Shown piece by piece: positions 9,043 through 17,022 of a stretch of DNA of 64,000 nt; position 1 is the first letter of the stretch, and each line of letters starts with the position of its first letter. Position numbers and translations under genes: made by a program. Under the pieces are notes generated by a model. That model did not search any database and was not told the DNA's origin. It saw only the letters and a program-made list of their open reading frames with translations. Source of the DNA: Tabrizicola_A aquatica (lineage in GTDB: Bacteria; Pseudomonadota; Alphaproteobacteria; Rhodobacterales; Rhodobacteraceae); assembly GCA_965194375.1 (NCBI GenBank), contig OZ239428.1, one strand, 5' to 3'.

Positions 9043-10437
9043 TTATCCCGCGACGAACAGGCCCTCGTCCTTGACGATCTTGTAGGCCTCATCCAGCGAT
9101 TTCGTCGCGCGCGCGATCAGAACGTCAATCTCGTCCGGCGTGATGATCAGCGGCGGCGCAATGATCATGCGGTCGCCTACATGGCGCATGATGATGTTGT
9201 TGGCAAAGCAGCGCTCGCGCACCTTAAAGCCGACCGTCCCCGCCTCGGCTTTGAACTTGGCGCGGGTGGCTTTGTTTGGCGTCAGCGCGATCGACCCCAT
9301 CAGGCCCACCAGCTTTGCCTCACCCACCATCGGATGCTCGGTCAGCGCGTCCCATTTCGCCTTGAGATACGGGTGCGCGACGTTGCGGACATGGTCGATG
9401 ATGCCCTCTTCCTGAATGATCCGCAGATTCTCCAGTGCCACAGCGGCGGCCACCGGATGGCCGGAATAGGTATAGCCGTGATACAGCTCGCCCCCCTCGG
9501 CCACGACCTTGAACACCTCGTCGTGGATGATCGAGCCACCGATCGGCTGATAGCCCGACGACAGGCCCTTGGCGATGGTCATGATCTGGGGGCGAATGCC
9601 GAAGGTGGTGGAGCCGAACATATTGCCGGTGCGGCCAAAGCCGGTGATGACCTCGTCGGCAATCAGCAGGATCCCGTATTTGTCGCAGATGCGCTGGATT
9701 TCCGGCCAATAGGTCGAGGGCGGAATGATCACCCCACCCGCGCCCTGAATAGGCTCACCGATAAAGGCTGCGATCTTGTCGAGACCGATCTCGTGGATCG
9801 CGGTTTCCAACTGCCGGGCGCGCTCAAGCCCGAACTCTTCGGGGGTCAGATCGCCGCCCTCGGACCACCAGTCAGGCTGGTCGATGTGGTGAATGCCGTC
9901 GATCTTGCCGCCATGGGCGTGGATCGGCGACATGCCCCCAAGGCTGCCGCCCCCCATGGTCGAGCCGTGATAGCCGTTCTTGCGCGCGATGATCACCCGC
10001 TTTTCGGGCATGCCCTTGACCTGCCAATAGCGCCGCACAAGGCGGATATTGGTGTCGTTGGCTTCCGAGCCGGACCCGGCAAAGAAGGTGTGGTTCATCC
10101 CCTCAGGCGCGATCTTGGCCAGCTCAGCCGCCAGCGCGATGGCAGGCACATGGGTGGTCTGGAAGAAGGTGTTGTAATAGCTCAGCTCATCCATCTGGCG
10201 CTTGGCCACATCGCCAAGTTCGGTGCGGCCATAGCCGATGTTGACGCACCACAGCCCGGCCATGCCGTCGATGATCTTGTTGCCTTCGCTGTCTTGCAGC
10301 CAGACGCCCTTGGCCGATTTGATGACCCGCGCGCCCTTGGCCGCAAGGCCGTTGGCATCAGTGAAGGGGTGCATGTGGTGCGCCGCGTCCAGCTTTTGCA
10401 GCTCGGCCGTCGACATGTGGTTGGTGATCATGTTCAT
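9043..10437 (-). CDS. Class III pyridoxal-phosphate aminotransferase (putrescine/omega-amine:pyruvate type)
   Basis: This PLP enzyme probably moves an amino group from a diamine or omega-amino acid to pyruvate. The 464 residues match SpuC-like omega-aminotransferases. Visible motifs include GMAGLWCVNIGYGR, GSGSEANDTN, the PLP-binding stretch IADEVITGFGRTG and the Schiff-base lysine in TIAKGLSSGYQPIGG (about 289). AAGGG precedes the ATG at 10437. Upstream lie twin TTTGATCAAA boxes that may be its operator. Beta-alanine:pyruvate transaminase is an alternative; substrate cannot be settled from sequence alone. Confidence 0.88.
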   Translation of the reverse strand: MNMITNHMSTAELQKLDAAHHMHPFTDANGLAAKGARVIKSAKGVWLQDSEGNKIIDGMAGLWCVNIGYGRTELGDVAKRQMDELSYYNTFFQTTHVPAIALAAELAKIAPEGMNHTFFAGSGSEANDTNIRLVRRYWQVKGMPEKRVIIARKNGYHGSTMGGGSLGGMSPIHAHGGKIDGIHHIDQPDWWSEGGDLTPEEFGLERARQLETAIHEIGLDKIAAFIGEPIQGAGGVIIPPSTYWPEIQRICDKYGILLIADEVITGFGRTGNMFGSTTFGIRPQIMTIAKGLSSGYQPIGGSIIHDEVFKVVAEGGELYHGYTYSGHPVAAAVALENLRIIQEEGIIDHVRNVAHPYLKAKWDALTEHPMVGEAKLVGLMGSIALTPNKATRAKFKAEAGTVGFKVRERCFANNIIMRHVGDRMIIAPPLIITPDEIDVLIARATKSLDEAYKIVKDEGLFVAG

Positions 10438-10500
10438 GGGATGTCCCTTCGGTCACGGGCCCTGAATCCTTTGGGAATCCTCGGGCGCTTTGGCGCAAGA

Positions 10501-10542
10501 TATGATCAAACGCGGGGGCTGTTCAAGAAATTTGATCAAATT
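10501..10542 (-). promoter_or_regulatory. Twin TTTGATCAAA-type boxes upstream of the aminotransferase
   Basis: TATGATCAAA (10501-10510) and TTTGATCAAA (10531-10540, inside a 14-bp perfect palindrome AATTTGATCAAATT at 10529-10542) start exactly 30 bp apart, about three helical turns. They lie 64-105 bp upstream of the aminotransferase start, in an AT-rich patch. They look like paired operator half-sites; the cognate regulator is unknown. Confidence 0.5.
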
Positions 10543-10569
10543 ATGCAGGCGCTGCCGAAAAGCGAACTG

Positions 10570-10592
10570 GGGCAGGCCAAACTGGCCTGCCC
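10570..10592 (-). terminator. Hairpin downstream of the SDR gene
   Basis: A perfect 10-bp stem (GGGCAGGCCA, loop AAC, TGGCCTGCCC) lies 19 bp beyond the SDR stop codon. It has no T-run, so it is either a weak intrinsic terminator or a transcript-end stabiliser. Confidence 0.5.
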
Positions 10593-10611
10593 GAGGGTCA
10601 GACGTGTATGG

Positions 10612-11388
10612 CTATTTGGTCTGCATCTTCTCGATCATTTTCAGAACCATCCGGCGCGGCATGACGGGGATAAGCCAGTTCATCATTAAGGACAGCTGAG
10701 GCTCGTTGATCGCAATCAAGGCGCCCTTCATCATGGCGTCGTAGCCGCATTTCGCAACCGAAGCCGCTGTCGCGCCCTTTTGGTTGGCAAGCCCGGTGCC
10801 TGCCAAATCCGCCGAGGCCACAAATTCCGTGTGGACAAGGCCCGGGCACAGCGCCGTCAACGTAATGCCGTCTTTGCGCAACTCTTGGTCAATCGCCTGG
10901 CTGAACGAGGTCACAAAGGCCTTCGTTGCATAATAGACCGCTTGATAAGGCCCGGGCAGGAAACCGGCGGTCGAGGAGACCTGCAACATCTTGCCGCCCT
11001 TTCGCGCTTTCATGTCCGTGCCGAAAAGGTGGCTCAGGGTCACAAGGGCCGAGATATTCAGATCAATCATCGCCTGATCTTTCGCAAGATCACGGTCAAG
11101 AAACCCGCCATGCCCCCCAAAACCGGCATTGTTTATCAAGATGTCCACTTGGATCCCTTGGGCTTTCACAGCGTCGTAAAGTGCTGCGGCCTGTGCCGGC
11201 GTGCCAACATCTTGGGCGAACACCGTCACGCGCACGCCATGCGCCGCTTCAAGCTCTGTCTTCAGCGCCTGCAAAGGTTCTTTGCGGCGCGCGACGACGA
11301 CAAGATCACCGCCTTTTCGAGCATGATAACGGGCGAATTCCGCACCGATGCCGGAAGAAGCACCGGTGATGAGGGCCGTGTTTGACAT
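10612..11388 (-). CDS. Short-chain dehydrogenase/reductase (classical SDR)
   Basis: The 258-residue NAD(P)-dependent oxidoreductase has TGASSGIG at residues 8-15, NNAGFGG in the middle and a YYATK catalytic pair near 151-155. It resembles YqjQ/DltE-type SDRs of unknown substrate. The start at 11388 is set by GGAG 6 nt upstream; a longer in-frame reading only covers the operator region. It is divergent from a TetR gene, with two operators between them, so it is the likely target of that repressor. Confidence 0.9.
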   Translation of the reverse strand: MSNTALITGASSGIGAEFARYHARKGGDLVVVARRKEPLQALKTELEAAHGVRVTVFAQDVGTPAQAAALYDAVKAQGIQVDILINNAGFGGHGGFLDRDLAKDQAMIDLNISALVTLSHLFGTDMKARKGGKMLQVSSTAGFLPGPYQAVYYATKAFVTSFSQAIDQELRKDGITLTALCPGLVHTEFVASADLAGTGLANQKGATAASVAKCGYDAMMKGALIAINEPQLSLMMNWLIPVMPRRMVLKMIEKMQTK

Positions 11389-11406
11389 GATGTTCTCCAT
11401 AAACAG

Positions 11407-11422
11407 GTCAACAATCGTTGAC
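11407..11422. promoter_or_regulatory. Operator 1 (probable TetR-family site)
   Basis: The 16-bp inverted repeat GTCAACAATCGTTGAC (6-bp arms GTCAAC/GTTGAC, 4-bp centre) lies 19 bp upstream of the SDR start. It is the exact reverse complement of operator 2. Confidence 0.75.
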
Positions 11423-11449
11423 ACCCACCCAGGGCGACCCTGACGCATT

Positions 11450-11465
11450 GTCAACGATTGTTGAC
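11450..11465. promoter_or_regulatory. Operator 2 (probable TetR-family site)
   Basis: GTCAACGATTGTTGAC has the same arms as operator 1, with centres 43 bp apart (about four helical turns). It overlaps the predicted -35 element of the tetR promoter, as expected for autorepression. Confidence 0.75.
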
Positions 11466-11489
11466 CAGCGTTTTTTTGTTCATTAGACA
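11461..11489 (+). promoter_or_regulatory. Predicted promoter of the TetR-family gene
   Basis: TTGACC (11461-11466), 17-bp spacer, TAGACA (11484-11489) form a sigma-70-like promoter. The start codon follows 8 bp after the -10, so the transcript would be leaderless or nearly so, or the -10 lies further upstream. Confidence 0.4.
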
Positions 11490-11496
11490 AAGGACA

Positions 11497-12048
11497 ATGA
11501 CAAAACCCATCTCGACCAAAGAAAAACTGCTGCAAGCCGGGCGCGGACTTTTCTGGACGCGCGGGTATTCCAATGTCTCGGTTCGTGACATCACCGGGGC
11601 GGCGGGCGTGGATGCGGCGCTGGTTTCGCGCTATTTCGGGGGCAAGCAGGGGCTGTTCGAGGCGACCTTGGCGGATGTTCCGCCTTGGGACGTGCTGGCA
11701 TCTGATCGTGAAGATCTGTTGACCAAAGCCGTCGAAAGCTTTTCTCGACCCTACGATCCGGAGACGGATTCGGTAAACCCGTTCATGATGCTGTTGGTGA
11801 ATGTCATTGACCCGGTCATGGGCGACAGTATTCGTACGTTTGTGCAGCAAGTGCTGGCAGCACCACTTGCTGAGAAGCTTGGCGGCCCCCAAGCACAAGA
11901 AAGGGCCGCGATGCTGTTGGCGGTTCTGTTCGGGATCGCCTTGATCCGGAAAAACTTTCAAGTTCAGGGGCTTGCAGAGAAATCCTCAGAAGAACTTTGC
12001 GCCCAGATCATGGCTTTGGGAAAGGTCGCGCTGCTGTTTGAACCTTAG
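11497..12048 (+). CDS. TetR/AcrR family transcriptional regulator
   Basis: The 183-residue protein has an N-terminal TetR helix-turn-helix (about residues 10-55; TKEKLLQAGRGLFWTRGYSNVSVRDITGAA is the family pattern up to the recognition helix) and a C-terminal ligand domain of the AcrR C-terminal type. It is divergent from the SDR gene and flanked by two matching palindromes. The inferred role is self-regulation plus repression of the SDR gene until an unknown small molecule binds. Confidence 0.9.
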   Translation: MTKPISTKEKLLQAGRGLFWTRGYSNVSVRDITGAAGVDAALVSRYFGGKQGLFEATLADVPPWDVLASDREDLLTKAVESFSRPYDPETDSVNPFMMLLVNVIDPVMGDSIRTFVQQVLAAPLAEKLGGPQAQERAAMLLAVLFGIALIRKNFQVQGLAEKSSEELCAQIMALGKVALLFEP

Positions 12049-12160
12049 CACAGGCACAGATGGTGCTTTTGCTGGCAGTCTTATTCGTGGCAGTCCACCG
12101 CGATCCATCGCAGCTCTTGCTGCAAGAGGGTGCTTGGGCCGACCTGGCAGACCTGGCCCG

Positions 12161-12832
12161 TTAAACCTCGCCCCTCGCCAAAGCCGCGCGCACCTCTTCG
12201 ACGCCCTGAGCGATATCGTCTTTCACCGCCCGCGCCAGCCGCGCGCCATCGCCCGCGCGCATGGCGGCCAGCGCCTCGGCGTGCTGATCCGGCAGGCCCG
12301 ACGCCCCAGCCAGCGTGGCCACAACCCGCAGGGAAGGGCCAAAGCGCAGCCACATGGACCGCGCCATGTCCAGAAGAACACCCGCGCCGGACGCCTCATA
12401 CAAAGCAAAGTGGAAGGCATGGTTGGCGGTCAGATAGGCGGTCACATCCCCGCCCCGGATCGCGTCATTCACGGTGGCGTCCAACCCCTGCAGCCGGGCA
12501 ATCAGCGCAGGCGTCAGGTTCGCGGCGGCAAGCTCGGCAAGCCGGGGCTCAATCGTCAGGCGGGCAAAGGCCAGCTGCTCCAAGACCCCCGGCTCCAGCC
12601 TTGGCACAGTGACGCGGCGGTTGCCCTGCGGTTCCAGCGCGCCCTCGGCTGTCAACCGCCGGATCGCCTCGCGCACCGGGGTCATGCCCGCGCCCAGATC
12701 GCTGATGAGGCCCTGAATGGTCACCGGCTGTCCGGGCGCCAGAGCTCCAAACAACACCATGTCGCGCAGACGGACATAGGTCAGCTCGTGGCTTGGAACT
12801 TTGCGGGCGTCGTCGGTCATCGGCATGCTCAT
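12161..12832 (-). CDS. GntR family regulator with FCD domain
   Basis: The 223 residues contain an N-terminal winged helix (about 15-75, with ISDLGAGMTPVREAIRRLTAEG) and a C-terminal FCD ligand domain (about 90-210) with conserved helix NHAFHFALYEASG. FadR/VanR-type members sense carboxylic acids. No metabolic operon is next to it: downstream is the convergent TetR gene and upstream the NUDIX gene. Its target is unknown. Start at 12832 is tentative; ATGs at 12826 and 12820 are alternatives. Confidence 0.88.
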   Translation of the reverse strand: MSMPMTDDARKVPSHELTYVRLRDMVLFGALAPGQPVTIQGLISDLGAGMTPVREAIRRLTAEGALEPQGNRRVTVPRLEPGVLEQLAFARLTIEPRLAELAAANLTPALIARLQGLDATVNDAIRGGDVTAYLTANHAFHFALYEASGAGVLLDMARSMWLRFGPSLRVVATLAGASGLPDQHAEALAAMRAGDGARLARAVKDDIAQGVEEVRAALARGEV

Positions 12833-12880
12833 CCATAGGCTGGGCCCAGTTATGCCCTTGAGGTGCCACGTTGCAAGGGT

Positions 12881-13555
12881 TCAGATCGCAGCCGTGCGCA
12901 GGGTCGGACGCTCGCGCGCCAGCCACAGGGCCGACAAAAGCGTGGGCGCATTGCCGACCTCGCCGCTGGCGCACAATTCCATCAACCGATCAAAGCTGAC
13001 CAGATGCACCCGGATATCCTCAGACTCGGTCGCCAGCCCAAAGGTGCCCGTGGTACTGTCGGGCAAATCGACCAGCGCAAGGTAGGAATAGAGAAACTCG
13101 GTCACCGCCCCCGGCGTTGGGTAATAACCCGCAATCGGCACAAGGCGGTTGATCTCGATCCCCGCCTCCTCTTTCGCTTCGCGGATCGCGGTGGCCTCGG
13201 CGGTCTCGCCGTCATCAATACGCCCGGCAATCGCCTCAAGCTGCCAAGGATTGGCATCCCCCCGCAGATGCGGGCCGACGCGGAACTGTTCAATCAACAA
13301 GACCCTGTCGCGCACCGGGTCATAGGGCAGCACCGTCACCGCATCACCTGACACAAAGGCCTCGCGGTTGACCGGATCTGACAGCGTGCCGTCAAACCGG
13401 CGAAAGCGCAGGCCCTGCTCCTCGACGGCAAAAAAACCGGCAAAGCGCTCGGCCCTTGTCAGTACGGCCACATCGCCCGGCAGGGCCACGCGCCGTTGGG
13501 TGGCGGGGACGATCTGGGCCGCGCGGGCGCGAATGTGTTGGTCGTCGGATCGCAT
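12881..13555 (-). CDS. trgB: NUDIX hydrolase, ADP-ribose pyrophosphatase-like; probable TrgB
   Basis: The 224 residues carry a full Nudix box (G-x5-E-x7-REAKEEAGI, around residues 120-145) and N- and C-terminal features of ADP-sugar diphosphatases, so it should hydrolyse ADP-ribose-like substrates. It lies directly downstream of trgA on the same strand, the order of the trgAB tellurite-resistance locus described in Rhodobacter sphaeroides; the gene symbol rests on this position. GGGGGCAGG precedes the ATG at 13555. Confidence 0.8.
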   Translation of the reverse strand: MRSDDQHIRARAAQIVPATQRRVALPGDVAVLTRAERFAGFFAVEEQGLRFRRFDGTLSDPVNREAFVSGDAVTVLPYDPVRDRVLLIEQFRVGPHLRGDANPWQLEAIAGRIDDGETAEATAIREAKEEAGIEINRLVPIAGYYPTPGAVTEFLYSYLALVDLPDSTTGTFGLATESEDIRVHLVSFDRLMELCASGEVGNAPTLLSALWLARERPTLRTAAI

Positions 13556-13655
13556 GGAAACCTGCCCCCTTGGCCGCCCACAAGGGCCTTTGCGCTGATA
13601 TCGCAGGGCAAGGCTAGGGTAAAGCCGCGGCCGGAGAAGCCCAGCCGCCCATAGG

Positions 13656-14096
13656 CTAATTCCAGCGCCGACCGATCCATTCGGCCGCAACACCGCCCAG
13701 AACACCACCGCTCACCAAAACCACGGGCGTCGCCGGGTGGCGCAAGAGCGCACCATATTCCAGCATCATCTCAAAGATCCCCAAGACGGCTTCCATCGGC
13801 CCGTCGTACATCATCCGGGTCGATTTGCGGACCATGAAGTAAATCGAGAACAGCAAGAGACACCAAAACAAAACCGCCACCGCGGTGATAAGACCCCGGT
13901 TGAGCGCCTCGGTCATACCCCGCCCGGTGGACCGTCCCATGATGAACCAGCCGCAGAACAACCCGATCACCGCCGAAAGCTCGCGGAACAGCTTGGTCTG
14001 CGTGCCCTCAGGCAAGACCGGGATGAACATGTGAGCCGCTAGCGCGGCCACAAGGGCGAAGAACACAGCGGAAAACAGCTTGGGCGCAGTTGGCAT
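13656..14096 (-). CDS. trgA: TrgA family membrane protein (tellurite resistance)
   Basis: The 146-residue protein has about four hydrophobic segments and TrgA family features: an MPTAPKLFSA start, an early PEGT motif, and IGLFCGWFIMGRSTGRG. TrgA was found in R. sphaeroides as a determinant of high-level tellurite resistance; its mechanism is not known. GAGGA lies just upstream of the ATG at 14096. It sits between cfa and the NUDIX gene on one strand, with gaps of 77 and 100 bp. Confidence 0.82.
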   Translation of the reverse strand: MPTAPKLFSAVFFALVAALAAHMFIPVLPEGTQTKLFRELSAVIGLFCGWFIMGRSTGRGMTEALNRGLITAVAVLFWCLLLFSIYFMVRKSTRMMYDGPMEAVLGIFEMMLEYGALLRHPATPVVLVSGGVLGGVAAEWIGRRWN

Positions 14097-14173
14097 GAAA
14101 TCCTCAGTCAAAATCGGCAGACGGAAAAACGGCGCGTTCAAAAAATGGCAGGCAGAAAAGCAGCAGGATGCCC

Positions 14174-15436
14174 TTAGGGGCGCTTGAGCGTCACTTGCGT
14201 CACATCGCAGTTTCCACCCTGAAACGCCCCCGCACAAGAGGTCAGATACATGTTCCACATCCGCCGGAACCGATCATCAAAGCCCATGGCCTGCGCTTCG
14301 GACCAGCGGGCGTTGAATGTGTCATGCCAGCGCCGCAAGGTCTGGCTGTAGCTTTGGCCAAACTCGATCGAGCCGGTAAACTCCAACCCCGCCCGCGCAA
14401 TCTCCGCCTTGAGCGCCGAGGGTGAGGGCAGCATGCCGCCCGGGAAGATGTATTTCTGAATGAAATCAACCGTTTTTCGATACATCGCAAAGCGGTCATC
14501 AGCGATGGTGATGATCTGCAAGGTGGCCTGCGCCCCGGGTTTGAGCCGCTCGCGCAAAGTGTTGAAATAGGTGGGCCAGTATTTTTCGCCCACCGCCTCA
14601 AACATCTCGATCGAGGCGACGCCGTCATAGACGCCCGTTTCGTCGCGGTAGTCCTGCAGCTTGATTTCAACCCGGTCCGACAGACCCGCCGCCGCAATCC
14701 GCGCCACGGCATAGTCATGCTGGGCCTTGGAAATCGTCAGCCCCGTCACCTTAAGCCCGCGCTTGGCGGCGGCATATTCCGCAAAGCCGCCCCAGCCACA
14801 GCCGATTTCCAGCACATGATCGCCGGGCTTTGCGCCCATCTGATCCACCATGCTGGCGTATTTCTGCTCTTGCGCCGTCTCAAGGCTTTCTTGGCCAGTG
14901 CGAAACAGCGCGCTGGAATAGGTCATGCTGTCATCGAGCCACAGCCGGTAAAAGTCATTCCCAAGATCATAGTGATAGGCGATGTTCTTCTTGGCCTGCC
15001 GCTTGGAGTTCGATTGCAGCCAAAAGCGCAAACGCTCAAAGGCGCGCACAAGGGTGACACCGATCATGCGGTCCAGCGCATCATTGTTGCCGCCTTGGGC
15101 CAGATCCATCACCGCCTGCAGATCGGGGGTGGACCAGCCGCCCTCCATATAGGCCTCGCAAAAGCCGACATCGCCTTCGCGGATCAGCCGGGCAAACACG
15201 TCGGGGTCATGCACATGCACTTCGGCCACCGGGCCCGCACCCGGGGCCTCAACCCGAAACCGCCGACCATCTGGCAACAGAAAATCCACCCGGCCATGTT
15301 GCATCCGGCTGGCCAGATCAAAGGCGGCAGAAAAATAGCGCGGCAGGCCGGTTTGGCCTTTCACCGACGTCAGGACGTCCATCGACACACCCCCCACGGG
15401 TTCTTTTTGCAGCAAGCTATTCAGATCACGCGACAT
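14174..15436 (-). CDS. cfa: Cyclopropane-fatty-acyl-phospholipid synthase
   Basis: Cfa transfers a methylene from S-adenosylmethionine to cis double bonds of membrane phospholipid acyl chains. The 420 residues have an N-terminal lipid-binding region and a methyltransferase core with VLEIGCGWGGFAEYAA near residue 207, then a conserved FIQKYIFPGGMLPS. The start directly follows the photolyase stop (TGA GTG ATG), so the two genes are translationally coupled. In R. sphaeroides cfaA belongs to the singlet-oxygen response. Confidence 0.93.
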   Translation of the reverse strand: MSRDLNSLLQKEPVGGVSMDVLTSVKGQTGLPRYFSAAFDLASRMQHGRVDFLLPDGRRFRVEAPGAGPVAEVHVHDPDVFARLIREGDVGFCEAYMEGGWSTPDLQAVMDLAQGGNNDALDRMIGVTLVRAFERLRFWLQSNSKRQAKKNIAYHYDLGNDFYRLWLDDSMTYSSALFRTGQESLETAQEQKYASMVDQMGAKPGDHVLEIGCGWGGFAEYAAAKRGLKVTGLTISKAQHDYAVARIAAAGLSDRVEIKLQDYRDETGVYDGVASIEMFEAVGEKYWPTYFNTLRERLKPGAQATLQIITIADDRFAMYRKTVDFIQKYIFPGGMLPSPSALKAEIARAGLEFTGSIEFGQSYSQTLRRWHDTFNARWSEAQAMGFDDRFRRMWNMYLTSCAGAFQGGNCDVTQVTLKRP

Positions 15437-15439
15437 CAC

Positions 15440-16855
15440 TCAAGTCTTTCCTTGCTGCAAAGCCGCCAAAGCGCGGGCGCGCCCCTCGGCCAGATCGATG
15501 CGCGGTAGCGGATATCGCCGCACGGGGTCAAGCTGCCATGTGCGGGGTACGGCGGCGAAATAGCTTTGCGCCTCGGGTCCTGGCTGGCGGGTTAATTCAG
15601 AAATCCAGCGGCGCCTATAGGTTTGATCGGTATCGAATTTCTCCGCCTGCCCCGCAGGGTTGAAGATGCGGAAATAGGGGGCCGCATCCGGCCCGCAGCC
15701 CGCCACCCATTGCCAGCCCATGGCATTGGCGGCCGGGTCCCAATCGGTCAGACAGTCTGCAAACCACTGCAGACCCACGCGCCAGTCTGTCAAAAGATGT
15801 TTCGTCAGATAGCTGGCCACGATCATCCGCGCGCGGTTGTGCATGCGGCCTGTCACATACATCTCGCGCATGGCGGCATCGACAAAAGGCTCGCCCGTCA
15901 TGCCGCGCCGCCACGCCTCGGCGTCCGAATTGTCGGCGCGCCAAGGGAAGCTTTCCCAGCCGGGCTTCCAGCTGGCGCGGTCGAGTTGCGGGTAGTGATA
16001 CATCAAATGCCAAGCAAACTCGCGCCAGACCAGTTCCTTGAGAAAGGTCTCGGCCCCGGCATTGCCCTCGGCCATGGCACGCCAGCCGCGATGCCAGATC
16101 GCGCGCGGGCCGATCTCGCCCCATGCAAGGTTTTCCGACAGACCGCTGGTCGCACGCGTCAGCCCCGGCAGATCGCGATCCGCCGCATAGGCGGCCATCG
16201 GTCCTGCTGAAAATTCCTCGAGCCGGGTCAGGGCTTTGTCCTCACCCACGCGCTGATAGGCCGCCACAACAGCACCGCCGCGATTCATGGCGGCAGAAAG
16301 CTGCCAGTCGTCCAATCGGTCTGAGGCGGGCCAGACGGACGGTGCAGGCAAAGTGGCGGGCGCTGGTGATGCCTCGGCCACCGGACGGCCCCGCACCGCG
16401 CGCCAGAAGGGCGTGTACACCCGGTAGGGCCCACCCTGCCCGGTCTCGACCTCCCAAGGCTCGAACAATAGGGAACCGGGGTGGCTTTGGGCCAGAAGCC
16501 CCCGCGCCTTTAGGGCCGTCTTCACCGCCTGATCGCGGTCGCGCGCGGCGGCGTCATAGCTGCGGCTCCACATCACACCCGCGGCCCCGGTTTCGGCCAC
16601 CAGCGCCTCAAGGACCGCCAGCGCCGGACCCCGCCGCAAGATCAACCGCGACCCATGGCGAGCGAGAGTGGCGGCAAAAGCGGCAAGCGCCAGATCCAAG
16701 CGGAATTTTGGTGCCGCCCCCAGCGCCTCGGTCTCGGGGTCCAGAATGAAAACGGGCACCAGCGGCCGACCGCTGGCCACGGCAGCCGTCAGCATCGGAT
16801 GGTCCCCAAGCCGCAGGTCACGGCGGAACCACAAGATCAACGGCGCGTCTGACAT
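15440..16855 (-). CDS. phrB: Deoxyribodipyrimidine photolyase
   Basis: This light-driven flavoprotein repairs cyclobutane pyrimidine dimers. The 471 residues have an N-terminal antenna domain (LILWFRRDLRLGDHP at 6-20) and a C-terminal FAD domain with DAAMREMYVTGRMHNRAR and WDPAANAMGWQWVAGCG. It is co-transcribed with cfa. Upstream, TGAACC (16897-16902 on the complement) and TATCTT (16873-16878) are 18 bp apart; this loosely resembles an RpoE-type promoter but is only suggestive. Confidence 0.94.
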   Translation of the reverse strand: MSDAPLILWFRRDLRLGDHPMLTAAVASGRPLVPVFILDPETEALGAAPKFRLDLALAAFAATLARHGSRLILRRGPALAVLEALVAETGAAGVMWSRSYDAAARDRDQAVKTALKARGLLAQSHPGSLLFEPWEVETGQGGPYRVYTPFWRAVRGRPVAEASPAPATLPAPSVWPASDRLDDWQLSAAMNRGGAVVAAYQRVGEDKALTRLEEFSAGPMAAYAADRDLPGLTRATSGLSENLAWGEIGPRAIWHRGWRAMAEGNAGAETFLKELVWREFAWHLMYHYPQLDRASWKPGWESFPWRADNSDAEAWRRGMTGEPFVDAAMREMYVTGRMHNRARMIVASYLTKHLLTDWRVGLQWFADCLTDWDPAANAMGWQWVAGCGPDAAPYFRIFNPAGQAEKFDTDQTYRRRWISELTRQPGPEAQSYFAAVPRTWQLDPVRRYPLPRIDLAEGRARALAALQQGKT

Positions 16856-17022
16856 TCTATCCCCATTTCAACAAGATACGCAGGAAACCGGCAACTGGTT
16901 CAGTATCGGTCCAGAAATACCTTGTGGGCGCGGTAAGGCAGAGGGCTGCCCCCCTGCCAAAGACCGCTTGGCCAGCGGCCAAAGGCCACCGACCCAGCGT
17001 TCATACCGCTTGCGCGCGGGGC

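Noticed and set aside
9007..10689. A 560-codon open frame antisense to the class III aminotransferase
   Set aside because: Same reasoning: the aminotransferase on the other strand has all catalytic motifs.
12049..12160. CTCTTG-CTG-CAAGAG hairpin (12114-12128) as a terminator between tetR and gntR
   Set aside because: Only a 6-bp stem with a 3-nt loop and no T-run; too weak to call.
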